NCBI RefSeq assembly: GCF_000739735.1 | Contig: NZ_BBJF01000008.1 | Span: forward strand, 107,094-171,093 | Length of the DNA stretch: 64,000 bases | Direction of reading: 5' to 3' | Source: Paraburkholderia ginsengisoli NBRC 100965 | Lineage (GTDB): Bacteria > Pseudomonadota > Gammaproteobacteria > Burkholderiales > Burkholderiaceae | Part shown: positions 33,082 to 42,163 of the stretch, one piece after another | How the letters are laid out: each line of letters opens with the position of its first letter | Numbering within the stretch: the stretch's first letter is position 1 | Position numbers and translations under genes: made by a program | Notes under the pieces: model-generated | Seen by the model: the letters and a program-made list of their open reading frames with translations, nothing else | Database searches by the model: none | What the model was told of the DNA's origin: nothing

Positions 33082-34035
33082 TCAGCGTCCGGCGGTGGCG
33101 CGAAACGTGTCGAAGCGCGAACGCGTCGACACACCGGTCAGATACACGGGCGCGATCGCTTCGATGCTGGCCGGCTCCAGGCCAAGCTCGGGCGCGAGCG
33201 GGCCGCTCAACACGTTGTCGACTTTCATCGAATCGAGATTGTCGCGCGAGATCACCGGTTCGCCAGGCGCCATTTCGAAGGTCAGCGCCTGCAGGCGCGC
33301 CAACGCGTCCGGCAAACGGATGATGCGCGCATGCTTGCCGATCACGTCGCCGCAATACGTGACGAGGTCTTCGAGCGAGTAGACGGTCGGGCCGCCGAGT
33401 TCGTAGGTCCGGCCGCTCGCGGCATCGAGGTCGAGCACGTTGACGATCGCCTTCGCGACATCGTCGACATACACCGGCTGGAACTTCGCGTCCGGCATCG
33501 CGAGCGGCAGCACTGGAAACACCCGCTGCAGGAACGCGAACTTGTTGAGGAACTGATCCTCGGGACCGAACACGACGGACGGCCGGAAGATCGTCCACGC
33601 GAGGTTCGCCGCGTGCACCGCTTTCTCGCCGTCGCCCTTCGAGCGCGAGTACATGCTGGGTCCATTCGGATCGGCGCCGAGCGCGCTGATGTGAATCAGC
33701 CGATGCACGCCCTTGCCTTCGCACGCGGCGACGATGCGGGTCGGCAATTCGACATGCGCGCGCGCGAACTCCGGACCATACGGCGTGCGACGTTTGCCAT
33801 TCAACGTGGCCACGAGATTGATCACACAATCCGCGCCTTCGACGAAGCGCGCGAGCTGGACCGGATCGAACACGTCCGTTTCGATCACGTCGATGGGCAG
33901 CATGGTGAGATGGCGGGCGTTGTAGCGCCGCCGGGTGGCGATGCGCACGTCTTTGCCCAACTCGACGAGCGCGTTGACGAGGTGGCTGCCGATAAACCCG
34001 GAACCGCCGATGATCGCAATGGCTTGATGTCGCAT
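33082..34035 (-). CDS. NDUFA9-like atypical SDR, complex I assembly-type NAD(P)-binding protein
   Basis: 317 aa. GGSGFIGSHLVNAL is the dinucleotide-binding loop. The classical Tyr-Lys pair is altered (MYSRSKGDGEKAV), which is typical of the atypical SDR group that includes NDUFA9 and many proteobacterial homologues of unknown activity. ATG 34035 is chosen; the upstream Pro/Arg-rich extension is spurious. It lies downstream of slt on the same strand. Confidence 0.85.
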   Translation of the reverse strand: MRHQAIAIIGGSGFIGSHLVNALVELGKDVRIATRRRYNARHLTMLPIDVIETDVFDPVQLARFVEGADCVINLVATLNGKRRTPYGPEFARAHVELPTRIVAACEGKGVHRLIHISALGADPNGPSMYSRSKGDGEKAVHAANLAWTIFRPSVVFGPEDQFLNKFAFLQRVFPVLPLAMPDAKFQPVYVDDVAKAIVNVLDLDAASGRTYELGGPTVYSLEDLVTYCGDVIGKHARIIRLPDALARLQALTFEMAPGEPVISRDNLDSMKVDNVLSGPLAPELGLEPASIEAIAPVYLTGVSTRSRFDTFRATAGR

Positions 34036-34116
34036 TTTCGACTCCCTGGTGGAAGCCGCGGCAACGGCTGGCGTGGCGCGCCGGGGCCTCGGGCGAGGCC
34101 GCGGCGGCACGGCGCT

Positions 34117-36084
34117 TTACGGCGCGATATAACCCAGACGCGCCTTCAGCGATTGCGGACGGCCTTCGAACAACGCCGCGTAGTAGACCGTGTTGGACAG
34201 CACGTTCTTCACGTAGTCGCGGGTTTCCTGGAACGGAATCGCCTCGGCGAAGATCGCGCCTTCGACCGGACGCTGCAACGATTGCCGCCAGTTGCGCGGA
34301 CGGCCCGGGCCTGCGTTATAGCCGGCGGTAGCCAGCACGGCCGACCCGTCGAACTGATTGTAGATCATCGACAGGTAGTTGGTGCCGAGCAGGATATTTG
34401 TGTTGATGTCGTTCATCTGCTCGCGCGAAATCGGACCGAGGCCGATCTTTTTCGCGACCAGTTGCGCGGTGCCCGGCATCAATTGCATCAGCCCGCTCGC
34501 GCCGACGTCCGAGCGCGCGTTCATGATGAAGCGCGACTCCTGGCGAATCAGCCCGTACGCCCATTCCACATCCAGCCCATTCGACTGCGCATCGCGCTCG
34601 ACGATATCGCGGAACGGCGACAGATAGCGCAGCGAGAAATCGTGCTCGCTCTTCGTGCGGTCCGCCGTGTTGACGGTGCGGTCATAGAGCTGGATACGGC
34701 GTGCGTATTCGGCGGCCGCGAGCAGTTGCCGGTCGCTCATCGTGCGCAGCGGCCAGTTCCATTCGCGATTGCCTTCGAGCCGCAGATTCAGCGCATAGAA
34801 GCGCTGCGCCAGATCGAAGCCCGGCGTGCTGCCGGCCTGCTGCACTTCCGCGTCGCTCACCGCGGTTTTCGGCGGCACCGTGATCTTCTGGCCGAGTTCC
34901 TCGGCAGCCAGTTGACCGTAGAAGTTGTAGCCCTGCGCGATCGACTCGAATTCCTGGTTGGCCGTGGTCGTGTCGCCGGCCTGCTTCAGCGCGCGCGCGT
35001 GCCAGTATGTCCACGACGGCTGCTTGCGCAATGCCTCCGGCATCTGTTCGATCGACCAGCGCACCATGTTCCAGTCGCCGGCCAGCAGCGCGGTGCGGGT
35101 GCGCCACTCATACGCGGGATTCGACAACGGAGCGTTCGCCGACAGCCGGTACCAGTCCACCGCGCTCGGCATCTGCTTGGCGGCCGCCTGATAGGCAATC
35201 GTGCCCCAGCCGATCGCGCGCTCGGGCGAATTCAGCGACGGCGCCACCGACGAGAACGTGGCCGCAGCCATCGCCGGATCGTTGCGCGCCATACGCGTGA
35301 TCGCCAGCAGCGCCAGTTGATGCGACTGCGCATCTGGACCGACGCCGCGCGCGAGCAGCAACGGCGGCGTGCTGGTTGCCTGGCCGAACAACACCGGGTC
35401 CGGTGCCTGGTCGCCTAGCGCGTCGAGCAGCTTGCTGCCCGTGCCGGTGTAGTTCTGTTCGTACGCAAGACGGATCTGCTGCCAGACGTCGTCGGCGCTG
35501 AACTGGCGGTTCGTGCCGAGCACGGTGATCAGATCGACGCAGCCGTCGCCGTACCATTTCGGATCGACCAGCAGCGCACGCGCCGCATCGGCAACGTTTT
35601 CGCCGCGCGACGCACGCGATTCGAGCGCGTAGCACTTCACCTGGGTGTCGTCGTTCAGCACGAAGCGCGCATATTGCTGGTCGAAGTTACGCCAGTCGTG
35701 ACGCGTGCCGAGCACCGTGAGGTAGTCGTTGCGCATGCGGTCGGCAATCGCCTGGCCGTCGTACTTCTGCAGGAACGCGAGCACCGGCGCATCCGGCGCG
35801 TCGACGCGCGCATGCCCGGTCGAATCGAACAATTGCGGCTTGAGCTGGAAGTACTCCAGATACGAAGGCGCCGGATAGTTCGGGATCATGCTCGCGAGTT
35901 GCGCCGCGCGTGCCGCGTCGTTACTGCGGGCAGCCTCGCGCAACTGGACGAAAATCTGGTCGTCGTTGGTGAGTTGTGCAAGGGGAATGGGCTTGACGGC
36001 AGAGGCCGTGCTGCACGCGACGAGTGCCGCCGCGGCGAGCGCCAGACCGGCCGCGCGATATACTCGATAAATGCGTTTTGACAT
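34117..36084 (-). CDS. slt: Soluble lytic murein transglycosylase, lipoprotein
   Basis: Cleaves peptidoglycan between MurNAc and GlcNAc to form 1,6-anhydro ends. 655 aa: the signal sequence LALAAAALVAC has a lipobox cysteine, so it is probably a periplasmic lipoprotein. It has a long helical U-domain and a C-terminal Slt domain with the catalytic Glu in LIRQESRF, plus GASGLMQLMPGTAQLV and NILLGTNYLSMIY. The start at 36084 is fixed by the signal peptide. Divergent from the 5-FTHF cyclo-ligase gene with 20 nt between starts. Confidence 0.93.
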   Translation of the reverse strand: MSKRIYRVYRAAGLALAAAALVACSTASAVKPIPLAQLTNDDQIFVQLREAARSNDAARAAQLASMIPNYPAPSYLEYFQLKPQLFDSTGHARVDAPDAPVLAFLQKYDGQAIADRMRNDYLTVLGTRHDWRNFDQQYARFVLNDDTQVKCYALESRASRGENVADAARALLVDPKWYGDGCVDLITVLGTNRQFSADDVWQQIRLAYEQNYTGTGSKLLDALGDQAPDPVLFGQATSTPPLLLARGVGPDAQSHQLALLAITRMARNDPAMAAATFSSVAPSLNSPERAIGWGTIAYQAAAKQMPSAVDWYRLSANAPLSNPAYEWRTRTALLAGDWNMVRWSIEQMPEALRKQPSWTYWHARALKQAGDTTTANQEFESIAQGYNFYGQLAAEELGQKITVPPKTAVSDAEVQQAGSTPGFDLAQRFYALNLRLEGNREWNWPLRTMSDRQLLAAAEYARRIQLYDRTVNTADRTKSEHDFSLRYLSPFRDIVERDAQSNGLDVEWAYGLIRQESRFIMNARSDVGASGLMQLMPGTAQLVAKKIGLGPISREQMNDINTNILLGTNYLSMIYNQFDGSAVLATAGYNAGPGRPRNWRQSLQRPVEGAIFAEAIPFQETRDYVKNVLSNTVYYAALFEGRPQSLKARLGYIAP

Positions 36085-36104
36085 CGTTGTTTCTGGAGCG
36101 CGAA

Positions 36105-36704
36105 TTGGACCCAAGCATAGCATGCAACCCCGTTCCGGCCGCGAAAAAGGCGCTGCGTCGGATGCTATTGGAAGCGAGGCTGCAAGCGGCTTCCGAGCCG
36201 GCGCACAATGCCGCGCTCGGGCGCCGCGTGCTCGATGCGTTGAAGCGCTATGGGGGGGACAGCATAGGATTCTACTGGCCGCTTTCCGGTGAATTCGACG
36301 CACGCCCTGCGATCTCGGTGTGGCTGGCGGCCGACGCACGGCGCGAAGCAAGTTTGCCGATTGTCAAAGAACGTGGCACGCCGCTCGAATTCCATGCGTG
36401 GACCCCCGATACGCAGATGAAAATCGGCCATCACAAAATTGCCGAGCCGATCTCCGGGCAAGTGGTGATTCCCGAGCTGCTGTTCGTGCCATGCGTCGGC
36501 TTCGACGAAGACGGCTACCGGCTCGGTTACGGCGGCGGCTACTACGATCGCACGCTGGCCGCGTGGCCGGGTTCGGCACGGCCACTGACGGTTGGCATCG
36601 CGTATGAAGCCTGCCGCACATCTGCGCTGCAGCGCGAAGCGCACGACATTCCGCTCGACCTGATCGTCACCGAGGCCGGTCTCTATCCTCGCGCGGCAAG
36701 TTGA
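36105..36704 (+). CDS. fau: 5-formyltetrahydrofolate cyclo-ligase
   Basis: ATP-dependent conversion of 5-formyl-THF to 5,10-methenyl-THF. 199 aa with ALRRMLLEARLQ, FYWPLSGEFD and the ATP-site motif RLGYGGGYYDRTLA. No ATG is suitably placed; TTG 36105 with GGAG 8 nt upstream gives the usual length and is chosen. The next in-frame ATG (in RRMLLEA) would remove conserved N-terminal residues. Confidence 0.9.
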   Translation: MDPSIACNPVPAAKKALRRMLLEARLQAASEPAHNAALGRRVLDALKRYGGDSIGFYWPLSGEFDARPAISVWLAADARREASLPIVKERGTPLEFHAWTPDTQMKIGHHKIAEPISGQVVIPELLFVPCVGFDEDGYRLGYGGGYYDRTLAAWPGSARPLTVGIAYEACRTSALQREAHDIPLDLIVTEAGLYPRAAS

Positions 36705-36756
36705 GCCGGGCATGCGCGCGCATCGGCATGAGCCGCCGCGCCGCCGAGCCCTTCGC

Positions 36757-37269
36757 TCAGAGCGACGCCGCCGCCCGCGCGGCCGTGTCGTACAGACCGG
36801 ACGCGTTGCGCATCAGCTGCGCCGCGTCGCCGATCTGCTCGTTGGTCAGCCCGCTTTCCTTCAGCGTCGAAATCAGACAGCTCTCGCGCACCTCGCGATA
36901 CTTCAGGCACAGCTCGCGGCCCGCCTCGGTCGCCGAGAAGAACACTTCCTTGCCGGTTTTTTCGCTTTTTACGTACCCTCTAGCTACGAGCTTCTTCAAC
37001 GCGTAGGTCGCGACGTGCGTGTCTTCGATGTTCAGCACGAAGCAGATGTCCGCCAGCTTCTTGCGACGCTCGCGATGGCTGACGTGGTGCAGGAGGGACA
37101 CTTCGATGGCGGTCATGTCCTTGTCGCCGGCCGCCGACATGCATCGCACCATCCACCGGTTGAAGGCGTTGCCCGCCATGATCAGCGCGTATTCGAGTTC
37201 GGACAGTTCCGCGCTGGTCTCGGAGACGAGATGTTCCGAGGAGACGATCTTGGTGGGATGGCGCGACAT
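36757..37269 (-). CDS. MarR-like winged-helix regulator next to the pxp operon
   Basis: 170 aa. The winged-helix core covers MTAIEVSLLHHVSHRERRKK and ADICFVLNIEDTHVATYALK (recognition helix), with the wing at KSEKTGKEVFFSATEAG. It resembles the MarR-type predicted regulators with extended N-terminus. It is divergent from pxpBCA, across a 206-base region holding TTGATA repeats and a good promoter. It is a candidate 5-oxoproline-linked regulator; the ligand is unknown. Confidence 0.82.
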   Translation of the reverse strand: MSRHPTKIVSSEHLVSETSAELSELEYALIMAGNAFNRWMVRCMSAAGDKDMTAIEVSLLHHVSHRERRKKLADICFVLNIEDTHVATYALKKLVARGYVKSEKTGKEVFFSATEAGRELCLKYREVRESCLISTLKESGLTNEQIGDAAQLMRNASGLYDTAARAAASL

Positions 37270-37355
37270 AACGAAGAGTCCCGGGAGACAGGATGAGAAG
37301 GTGTCGGGAGTGTACGACGCGCGGCCGATCCCGGCGAGCCTGGCAAAAACGCTTA

Positions 37356-37385
37356 TTGAGAAATTGTTGATATTTTATTGATAAT
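37356..37385 (+). promoter_or_regulatory. Promoter and repeats between the regulator and pxpB
   Basis: -35 TTGAGA (37356-37361), 18 nt, -10 GATAAT (37380-37385). Two TTGATA copies (37367-37372 and 37378-37383) lie 11 nt apart, one helical turn, inside this promoter. It probably drives pxpBCA, with a leader of about 85 nt, and may be the binding site of the divergent regulator. Confidence 0.5.
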
Positions 37386-37475
37386 GTACGCTTCATTCAT
37401 CGCATACCCGGCGCGCCCGCGCGTCAGAGGGTCTACCGTGCCCGAACCCTCCCACTCGACCTGGGCCGATAAGCC

Positions 37476-38129
37476 ATGAGCCAACCAAGAATCTTTCCGC
37501 TCGGCGATGCCGCGCTCGTCTGCGAAACGCCGCCGCCCGCCACGCTGGAGTGTCAGCGGCGCGTATGGGCGGCCGCCGAATCCGCGCGCGACTGGCCGCA
37601 TGTGCTGGAGGTCGTGCCGGGCATGAACAATCTGACGCTCGTGTTCGATCCGCTCGAGGCCGACCGCGAAGCGCTCACCGAGCAATTGCTGGCCGCCTGG
37701 AACGCCGCGGGCAAAGCGGCGGAAGCCGGCCGCGAAGTCGAGATTCCGGTGCAGTACGGCGGCGAGTTCGGCCCCGACCTGCAGGCGGTCGCCGATCACA
37801 CGGGCCTCACCGTGCGTGAAGTCGTGCAGCGTCACGCCGACGGCGAGTACGTGGTGTTTTTCCTCGGCTTCCAGCCGGGCTTCGCGTACATGGGCGGCCT
37901 CGAACCCGCGCTGCACACGCCGCGCCGCGCGTCGCCGAGGCTCGAAGTGCCGGCGGGGTCGGTGGGCATCGGCGGCGAACAGACCGGCATTTATCCGGCC
38001 GTCTCGCCCGGCGGCTGGCAGCTGATCGGCCGCACCGAGCTGCCGCTGTTCGACCCGGCGCGCCGTCCGCCGACGCTGTTGCAACCGGGCGACCGGGTGC
38101 GCTTCACCATCGCGGGGATACACGCATGA
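37476..38129 (+). CDS. pxpB: 5-oxoprolinase subunit PxpB
   Basis: One of three subunits of the ATP-dependent prokaryotic 5-oxoprolinase that opens 5-oxoproline to glutamate. 217 aa, KipI-like: PRIFPLGDAALVCE, VVPGMNNLTLVFDP, FFLGFQPGFAYMGGL and SPGGWQLIGRTELPLFDP. The stop overlaps pxpC by 4 nt (ATGA). Confidence 0.93.
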   Translation: MSQPRIFPLGDAALVCETPPPATLECQRRVWAAAESARDWPHVLEVVPGMNNLTLVFDPLEADREALTEQLLAAWNAAGKAAEAGREVEIPVQYGGEFGPDLQAVADHTGLTVREVVQRHADGEYVVFFLGFQPGFAYMGGLEPALHTPRRASPRLEVPAGSVGIGGEQTGIYPAVSPGGWQLIGRTELPLFDPARRPPTLLQPGDRVRFTIAGIHA

Positions 38130-39178
38130 TCGATGTGATTCGCGCCGGTCTGTTGACCACGATTCAGGATCTCGGCCGACACGGCCACCGGCATCTGGGC
38201 GTCGCGATGGGCGGCGCGCTCGACCGGCTGTCGCTCGAAGTCGGCAACCGGCTAGTCGGCAACCGGCCCGACGCGGCCGGTCTGGAAATCACCTTCGGCC
38301 CGACCGTGCTGCGGTTTCTGCGCGCGACCCGGGTCGCCATCACCGGCACCGAATTCGGCGCGACGCTCGACGGTAAGCCGGTCTATTCGTGGTGGAGCCT
38401 GCCGGTGCAGGCCGGCCAGGAGCTGGTGCTGAATGCGGCGAAGCGCGGCATGCGCGGCTACGTCTGCGTGGCGGGCGGCATCGACGTGCTGCCGATGCTC
38501 GGCTCGCGCAGCACCGACCTCGCCGGCCACTTCGGTGGACTCGGCGGCCGCGCGCTGCGCGACGGCGACCGCTTGCCGGTCGGCGCGCCGCAGCAGCGCG
38601 GCCATGTCGGCTTCTCACCCGAGGCGCCGGAGTTCGGCGTGAAGGCGCCCAGCTGGTGCAAGTTCGTGCTGGTTCACGAGCCGCTGCGGCGCGGCCGGCA
38701 TCCGTCGGGCGTGCCCTGGGCGGTGCCGATCCGCGTGCTGCGCGGGCCCGAATACGACAACTTCACCGACGCGGCGCACGAATCGTTCTGGGCCGACGAG
38801 TGGCTCGTCACGCCGAACAGCAACCGCATGGGTTATCGCCTCGCCGGCGCCGCGCTGGAACGCACGCGCAAAACCGACCTGCTCTCGCACGCGGTGCTGC
38901 CCGGCACGATCCAGGTGCCGCCGAACGGCCAGCCGATCGTGCTGATGAGCGACGCGCAGACCACCGGCGGCTACCCGAAGATCGGCGCGGTGATCCAGGC
39001 CGATCTATGGAAGCTCGCGCAGGTCCGTCTGAACGCGTCCGTGCGTTTCATCCCGACGACGCCGTACGAGGCGCGCCAGGCTTTGCTGGAAGAACGCACG
39101 TATTTGCGGCAGATCGACGCGGCGATCGCGATGCATGAAGAACGCTGCGCGCGCCAGTCGGCGGTCGCGGCGCTGTAA
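38126..39178 (+). CDS. pxpC: 5-oxoprolinase subunit PxpC
   Basis: Biotin-carboxyltransferase-like subunit (KipA type), 350 aa: LLTTIQDLGRHGHRHLGVA, GGALDRLSLEVGNRLVGN and YVCVAGGIDVLPMLGSRSTD, with the late motif QTTGGYPKIGAVI. It acts with PxpB and PxpA. The start overlaps the end of pxpB, and pxpA follows after 19 nt. Confidence 0.93.
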   Translation: MIDVIRAGLLTTIQDLGRHGHRHLGVAMGGALDRLSLEVGNRLVGNRPDAAGLEITFGPTVLRFLRATRVAITGTEFGATLDGKPVYSWWSLPVQAGQELVLNAAKRGMRGYVCVAGGIDVLPMLGSRSTDLAGHFGGLGGRALRDGDRLPVGAPQQRGHVGFSPEAPEFGVKAPSWCKFVLVHEPLRRGRHPSGVPWAVPIRVLRGPEYDNFTDAAHESFWADEWLVTPNSNRMGYRLAGAALERTRKTDLLSHAVLPGTIQVPPNGQPIVLMSDAQTTGGYPKIGAVIQADLWKLAQVRLNASVRFIPTTPYEARQALLEERTYLRQIDAAIAMHEERCARQSAVAAL

Positions 39179-39197
39179 CACTGAGTAGGGGAACACC

Positions 39198-39950
39198 ATG
39201 GAAATCGATTTGAACGCCGACCTCGGCGAAGGCTACGGCTCCGACGAGGCGCTGCTCGACCTCGTCAGCTCGGCGAACATCGCGTGCGGCTGGCATGCGG
39301 GCGGCCCCAATGCGATGCGCGAATGCGTGCGCTGGGCGGTGCAGAAAGGCGTGTCGATCGGCGCGCATCCGAGCTTCAACGATCCGGAGAATTTCGGCCG
39401 CAAGGAAATGGATCTGCCGGCCGGCGAGATCTACGCGGGCGTGCTGTACCAACTCGGCGCGCTGTCGGCGATCGCCCAGGCCGAGGGCGGGCGCATCGCG
39501 CACGTCAAGCCGCATGGCGCGCTGTACAACCAGGCCGCGCGCGACGCGAAGATCGCCGACGCGATCGTGTCGGCGGTGCACGACTTCGATCCGTCGGTGA
39601 CGGTGTTCGCGCTCGCCAACAGCGGTCTCGTGACGGCCGCGCGCAACGCGGGTCTCGTCGCGATCGAAGAAGTGTTCGCGGATCGCGGCTATCGCGCCGA
39701 CGGTTCGCTCGTGCCGCGCAAGGAACCGGGCGCGCTGCTCGACGATGAAAACGAAGTGCTGGAGCGCACGCTCGCGATGATCCGCGAGCAACGCGTGCAG
39801 GCCGTCGACGGTCAATGGGTGCCGCTAAACGCGCAGACCATCTGCCTGCACGGCGACGGCCCGCATGCGCTGGCGTTCGCGCGGCGCATTCGCGGCGCGC
39901 TGGAGGCCGCCGGCATCGAAGTGCACGCGGCCGGCGCCGCACGCGTCTGA
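39198..39950 (+). CDS. pxpA: 5-oxoprolinase subunit PxpA (LamB/YcsF family)
   Basis: 250 aa: the N-terminal MEIDLNADLGEGYGSDEALL contains the metal-binding NADLGEG motif, followed by IACGWHAGGP, IGAHPSFND and VKPHGALYN. It completes pxpBCA. A strong terminator follows at 40009-40034, before the transporter genes. Confidence 0.94.
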   Translation: MEIDLNADLGEGYGSDEALLDLVSSANIACGWHAGGPNAMRECVRWAVQKGVSIGAHPSFNDPENFGRKEMDLPAGEIYAGVLYQLGALSAIAQAEGGRIAHVKPHGALYNQAARDAKIADAIVSAVHDFDPSVTVFALANSGLVTAARNAGLVAIEEVFADRGYRADGSLVPRKEPGALLDDENEVLERTLAMIREQRVQAVDGQWVPLNAQTICLHGDGPHALAFARRIRGALEAAGIEVHAAGAARV

Positions 39951-40008
39951 GCGACGGCTTCGACGCGAGCCAGCACAGACAGCGCGAATCGACGCTTCCG
40001 ACATCTCC

Positions 40009-40034
40009 AACGCCCCGCCTTCGAGCGGGGCGTT
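40009..40034 (+). terminator. Rho-independent terminator after pxpA
   Basis: AACGCCCCGC-TTCG-like loop-GCGGGGCGTTT. Strong GC stem with T residues following. It probably ends or attenuates the pxpBCA transcript before the DUF969/DUF979 genes. Confidence 0.7.
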
Positions 40035-40117
40035 TGCCAGGGGCGGGACGGATTGCGGTAGCGGCGGCGAACCGGTCACGACAAACAGCAGCCACGGGAA
40101 AGCGCCGCGACCACAAA

Positions 40118-40165
40118 TGCAGGTGCAGGTGCAGTTGCAGGTGCAGGTGCAGGTGCAGGTGCAGT
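40118..40165. repeat. Tandem TGCAGG hexamer, 8 units
   Basis: Eight 6-bp units in sequence: six TGCAGG and two TGCAGT (units 3 and 8). It lies in the intergenic region 117 bases upstream of the DUF969 start. Such short tandem repeats can change copy number by slippage. Confidence 0.9.
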
Positions 40166-40281
40166 TCGAAGCAAACGCGGCCATCAAGAGCCGCGGCAAC
40201 AAGACGGCGCACGGAACACCGCGCGCCTTCCCAAGTCAGCCGCCACCCGCGGCGAGGTTAAAACCCTGTTTGGAGATCCTG

Positions 40282-41028
40282 ATGCAGTCAACCGTCAGTC
40301 TATGGCCGCTTATCGGCGTGGCCGTCATCATCGTCGGCTTTCTATTGCGGTTCAATCCGATGCTGATCGTCGCGGTCGCCGCGATCGTCACCGGTCTCGC
40401 CGCGCACTTCCCACCTGAAAAAATCCTCGCGCTAATCGGCACCGGCTTCATCAAAACGCGCAACATCCCGCTGATCATTCTCCTGCCGCTGGCGGTGATC
40501 GGCCTGCTCGAACGGCACGGGTTGCGCGAGCGCGCGCAAGCGTGGATCGCCGGCATCAAGGCGGCCACCGCCGGGCGTCTGTTGATCGTCTATCTGCTGG
40601 TGCGCGAGCTGACCGCCGCGGTCGGCCTGACCGGCCTCGGCGGCCATCCGCAGATGGTGCGTCCGCTGATCGCACCGATGACCGAAGGCGCGGCTGAAAC
40701 GCGCTTTGGCAAGATCAGCGACGCGGTGCGCTTCAAGTTGCGCGCGTACGCCGCGGCCACCGACAACGTGGGCCTCTTCTTCGGCGAAGACATCTTCGTC
40801 GCGTTCGGCGCGATCGTGCTGATGACGACCTTCCTGAAAGAAGCGGGCATCGTCGTCGAGCCGATTCACGTCGCGCTGTGGGGCATCCCGACCGCGATCT
40901 GCGCGTTCATCGTGCACGGCTTCCGGCTGTATCTGCTCGACCGCCGGCTCGAACGTGAGCTGCGCGGCAATGCCAGCGGCGGCGCCGCCGTTTCGCCGAC
41001 GCAATCCGCTGCGGGAGACAAAGCATGA
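40282..41028 (+). CDS. DUF969 membrane protein, probable 5-oxoproline transporter subunit
   Basis: 248 aa, about six hydrophobic segments. The DUF969 type is usually encoded with DUF979 next to pxpBCA and is annotated as part of a 5-oxoproline transporter. LLVRELTAAVGLTGLGGHPQ and AYAAATDNVGLFFGEDIFVA are its notable stretches. ATG 40282 has GGAG about 8 nt upstream; the open frame to 39865 is an artefact. It overlaps the DUF979 gene by 4 nt. Confidence 0.88.
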   Translation: MQSTVSLWPLIGVAVIIVGFLLRFNPMLIVAVAAIVTGLAAHFPPEKILALIGTGFIKTRNIPLIILLPLAVIGLLERHGLRERAQAWIAGIKAATAGRLLIVYLLVRELTAAVGLTGLGGHPQMVRPLIAPMTEGAAETRFGKISDAVRFKLRAYAAATDNVGLFFGEDIFVAFGAIVLMTTFLKEAGIVVEPIHVALWGIPTAICAFIVHGFRLYLLDRRLERELRGNASGGAAVSPTQSAAGDKA

Positions 41029-41981
41029 CGTTCACGATCACCTATCTGTTCTGGCTGCTGGGCGTGGTGCTGCTGATCGTCGGCGGCATGATCGTCACGG
41101 ACAGGACGCACCCGCGCCGTTTCACCGCGGGCGGCTTCTGGATTCTCTACGCGCTGATCTTCCTGATCGGCGACCGATTGCCGCCGGCGGTGGTCGGCGT
41201 CGCGGTGATCGTGATGGCGCTGATCGCCGGCTTCGGCGGCGTCACGGCGGCCAGGCCGAAAACGCTGTCGCTCGAAGCGCGCAAGGCGAGCGCCGCGCGT
41301 CTGGGCAACAAGCTGTTCGTGCCCGCGCTGACGATTCCGGTTGTCACCGTGATCATCACGCTGTCGGCGAGCCATCTGGTGTTCGGCGGCACGCCGCTGA
41401 TCGAGAAAGCCAACGTCACGCTGATCGGCTTCGGAATCGGCTGCGTGATCGCGCTCGCGGTGGCCTGCGTGATGACGCGCGACACCGTCGGCCAGTCGAT
41501 GAAGGAAGCGCGGCGTCTCGTCGATGCGCTGTCGTGGGCCGCGGTTCTGCCGCAGATGCTCGGCATGCTAGGCCTCGTGTTCTCCGACGCGGGCGTCGGC
41601 AAGGCGGTCGCGCACGTGACCACGTCGTACATCAGCCTCGATTACCGCTTCGTCGCGGTGGCCGTGTACTGCATCGGCATGGCGCTCTTCACGATGGTGA
41701 TGGGCAACGGCTTCGCCGCGTTCCCGGTGATGACGGGCGGCGTCGGCGTACCGATTCTGGTCGGCGTGTTTCATGGCAACCCGGCGGTGATGGTCGCGAT
41801 CGGCATGTTCTCCGGCTACTGCGGCACGCTGATGACGCCGATGGCCGCTAACTTCAACATGGTCCCTGCCGCGCTGCTTGAACTGCCGGACAAGAACGCG
41901 GTGATCAAGGTGCAGATTCCCACCGCGCTCACGATGCTGGTCATCAACATCTTGCTGCTGAATTTTCTGATGTTCCTGTAG
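41025..41981 (+). CDS. DUF979 membrane protein, probable 5-oxoproline transporter subunit
   Basis: 318 aa with about nine hydrophobic segments. Partner of the DUF969 protein, with which it overlaps by ATGA. Stretches TYLFWLLGVVLLIVGGMIV and GMALFTMVMGNGFAAFPVMT are typical. It sits downstream of pxpA, which links uptake with hydrolysis of 5-oxoproline. Confidence 0.88.
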   Translation: MTFTITYLFWLLGVVLLIVGGMIVTDRTHPRRFTAGGFWILYALIFLIGDRLPPAVVGVAVIVMALIAGFGGVTAARPKTLSLEARKASAARLGNKLFVPALTIPVVTVIITLSASHLVFGGTPLIEKANVTLIGFGIGCVIALAVACVMTRDTVGQSMKEARRLVDALSWAAVLPQMLGMLGLVFSDAGVGKAVAHVTTSYISLDYRFVAVAVYCIGMALFTMVMGNGFAAFPVMTGGVGVPILVGVFHGNPAVMVAIGMFSGYCGTLMTPMAANFNMVPAALLELPDKNAVIKVQIPTALTMLVINILLLNFLMFL

Positions 41982-42163
41982 GACGTCGGCAATGTATGGC
42001 GGCCAGTGCCGCTGTATCGCACGCGCTTTGCGGATCGGACGCGACCGAATGAGGAAGCGTCCGATCATCGCGACAGGGAGCGGCACATAAGATCGTGGAT
42101 GGTCTCCCATCCACCGCGTCGGTGCGCGCAACGCGCGCCGCCTGCGCTCCCCAGCAGGTGTCC

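Larger units (their letters stand above)
39951..40281. other. Intergenic region between pxpA and the DUF969 gene
   Basis: 331 bases holding the terminator at 40009-40034 and the hexamer repeat at 40118-40165. An open frame continues through it from upstream but has no family character. A promoter for the transporter genes must lie here or further upstream; none is clear. Confidence 0.5.

Noticed and set aside
32998..35418. 806-codon + strand frame opposite the SDR and slt genes
   Set aside because: Antisense shadow of well-identified genes.
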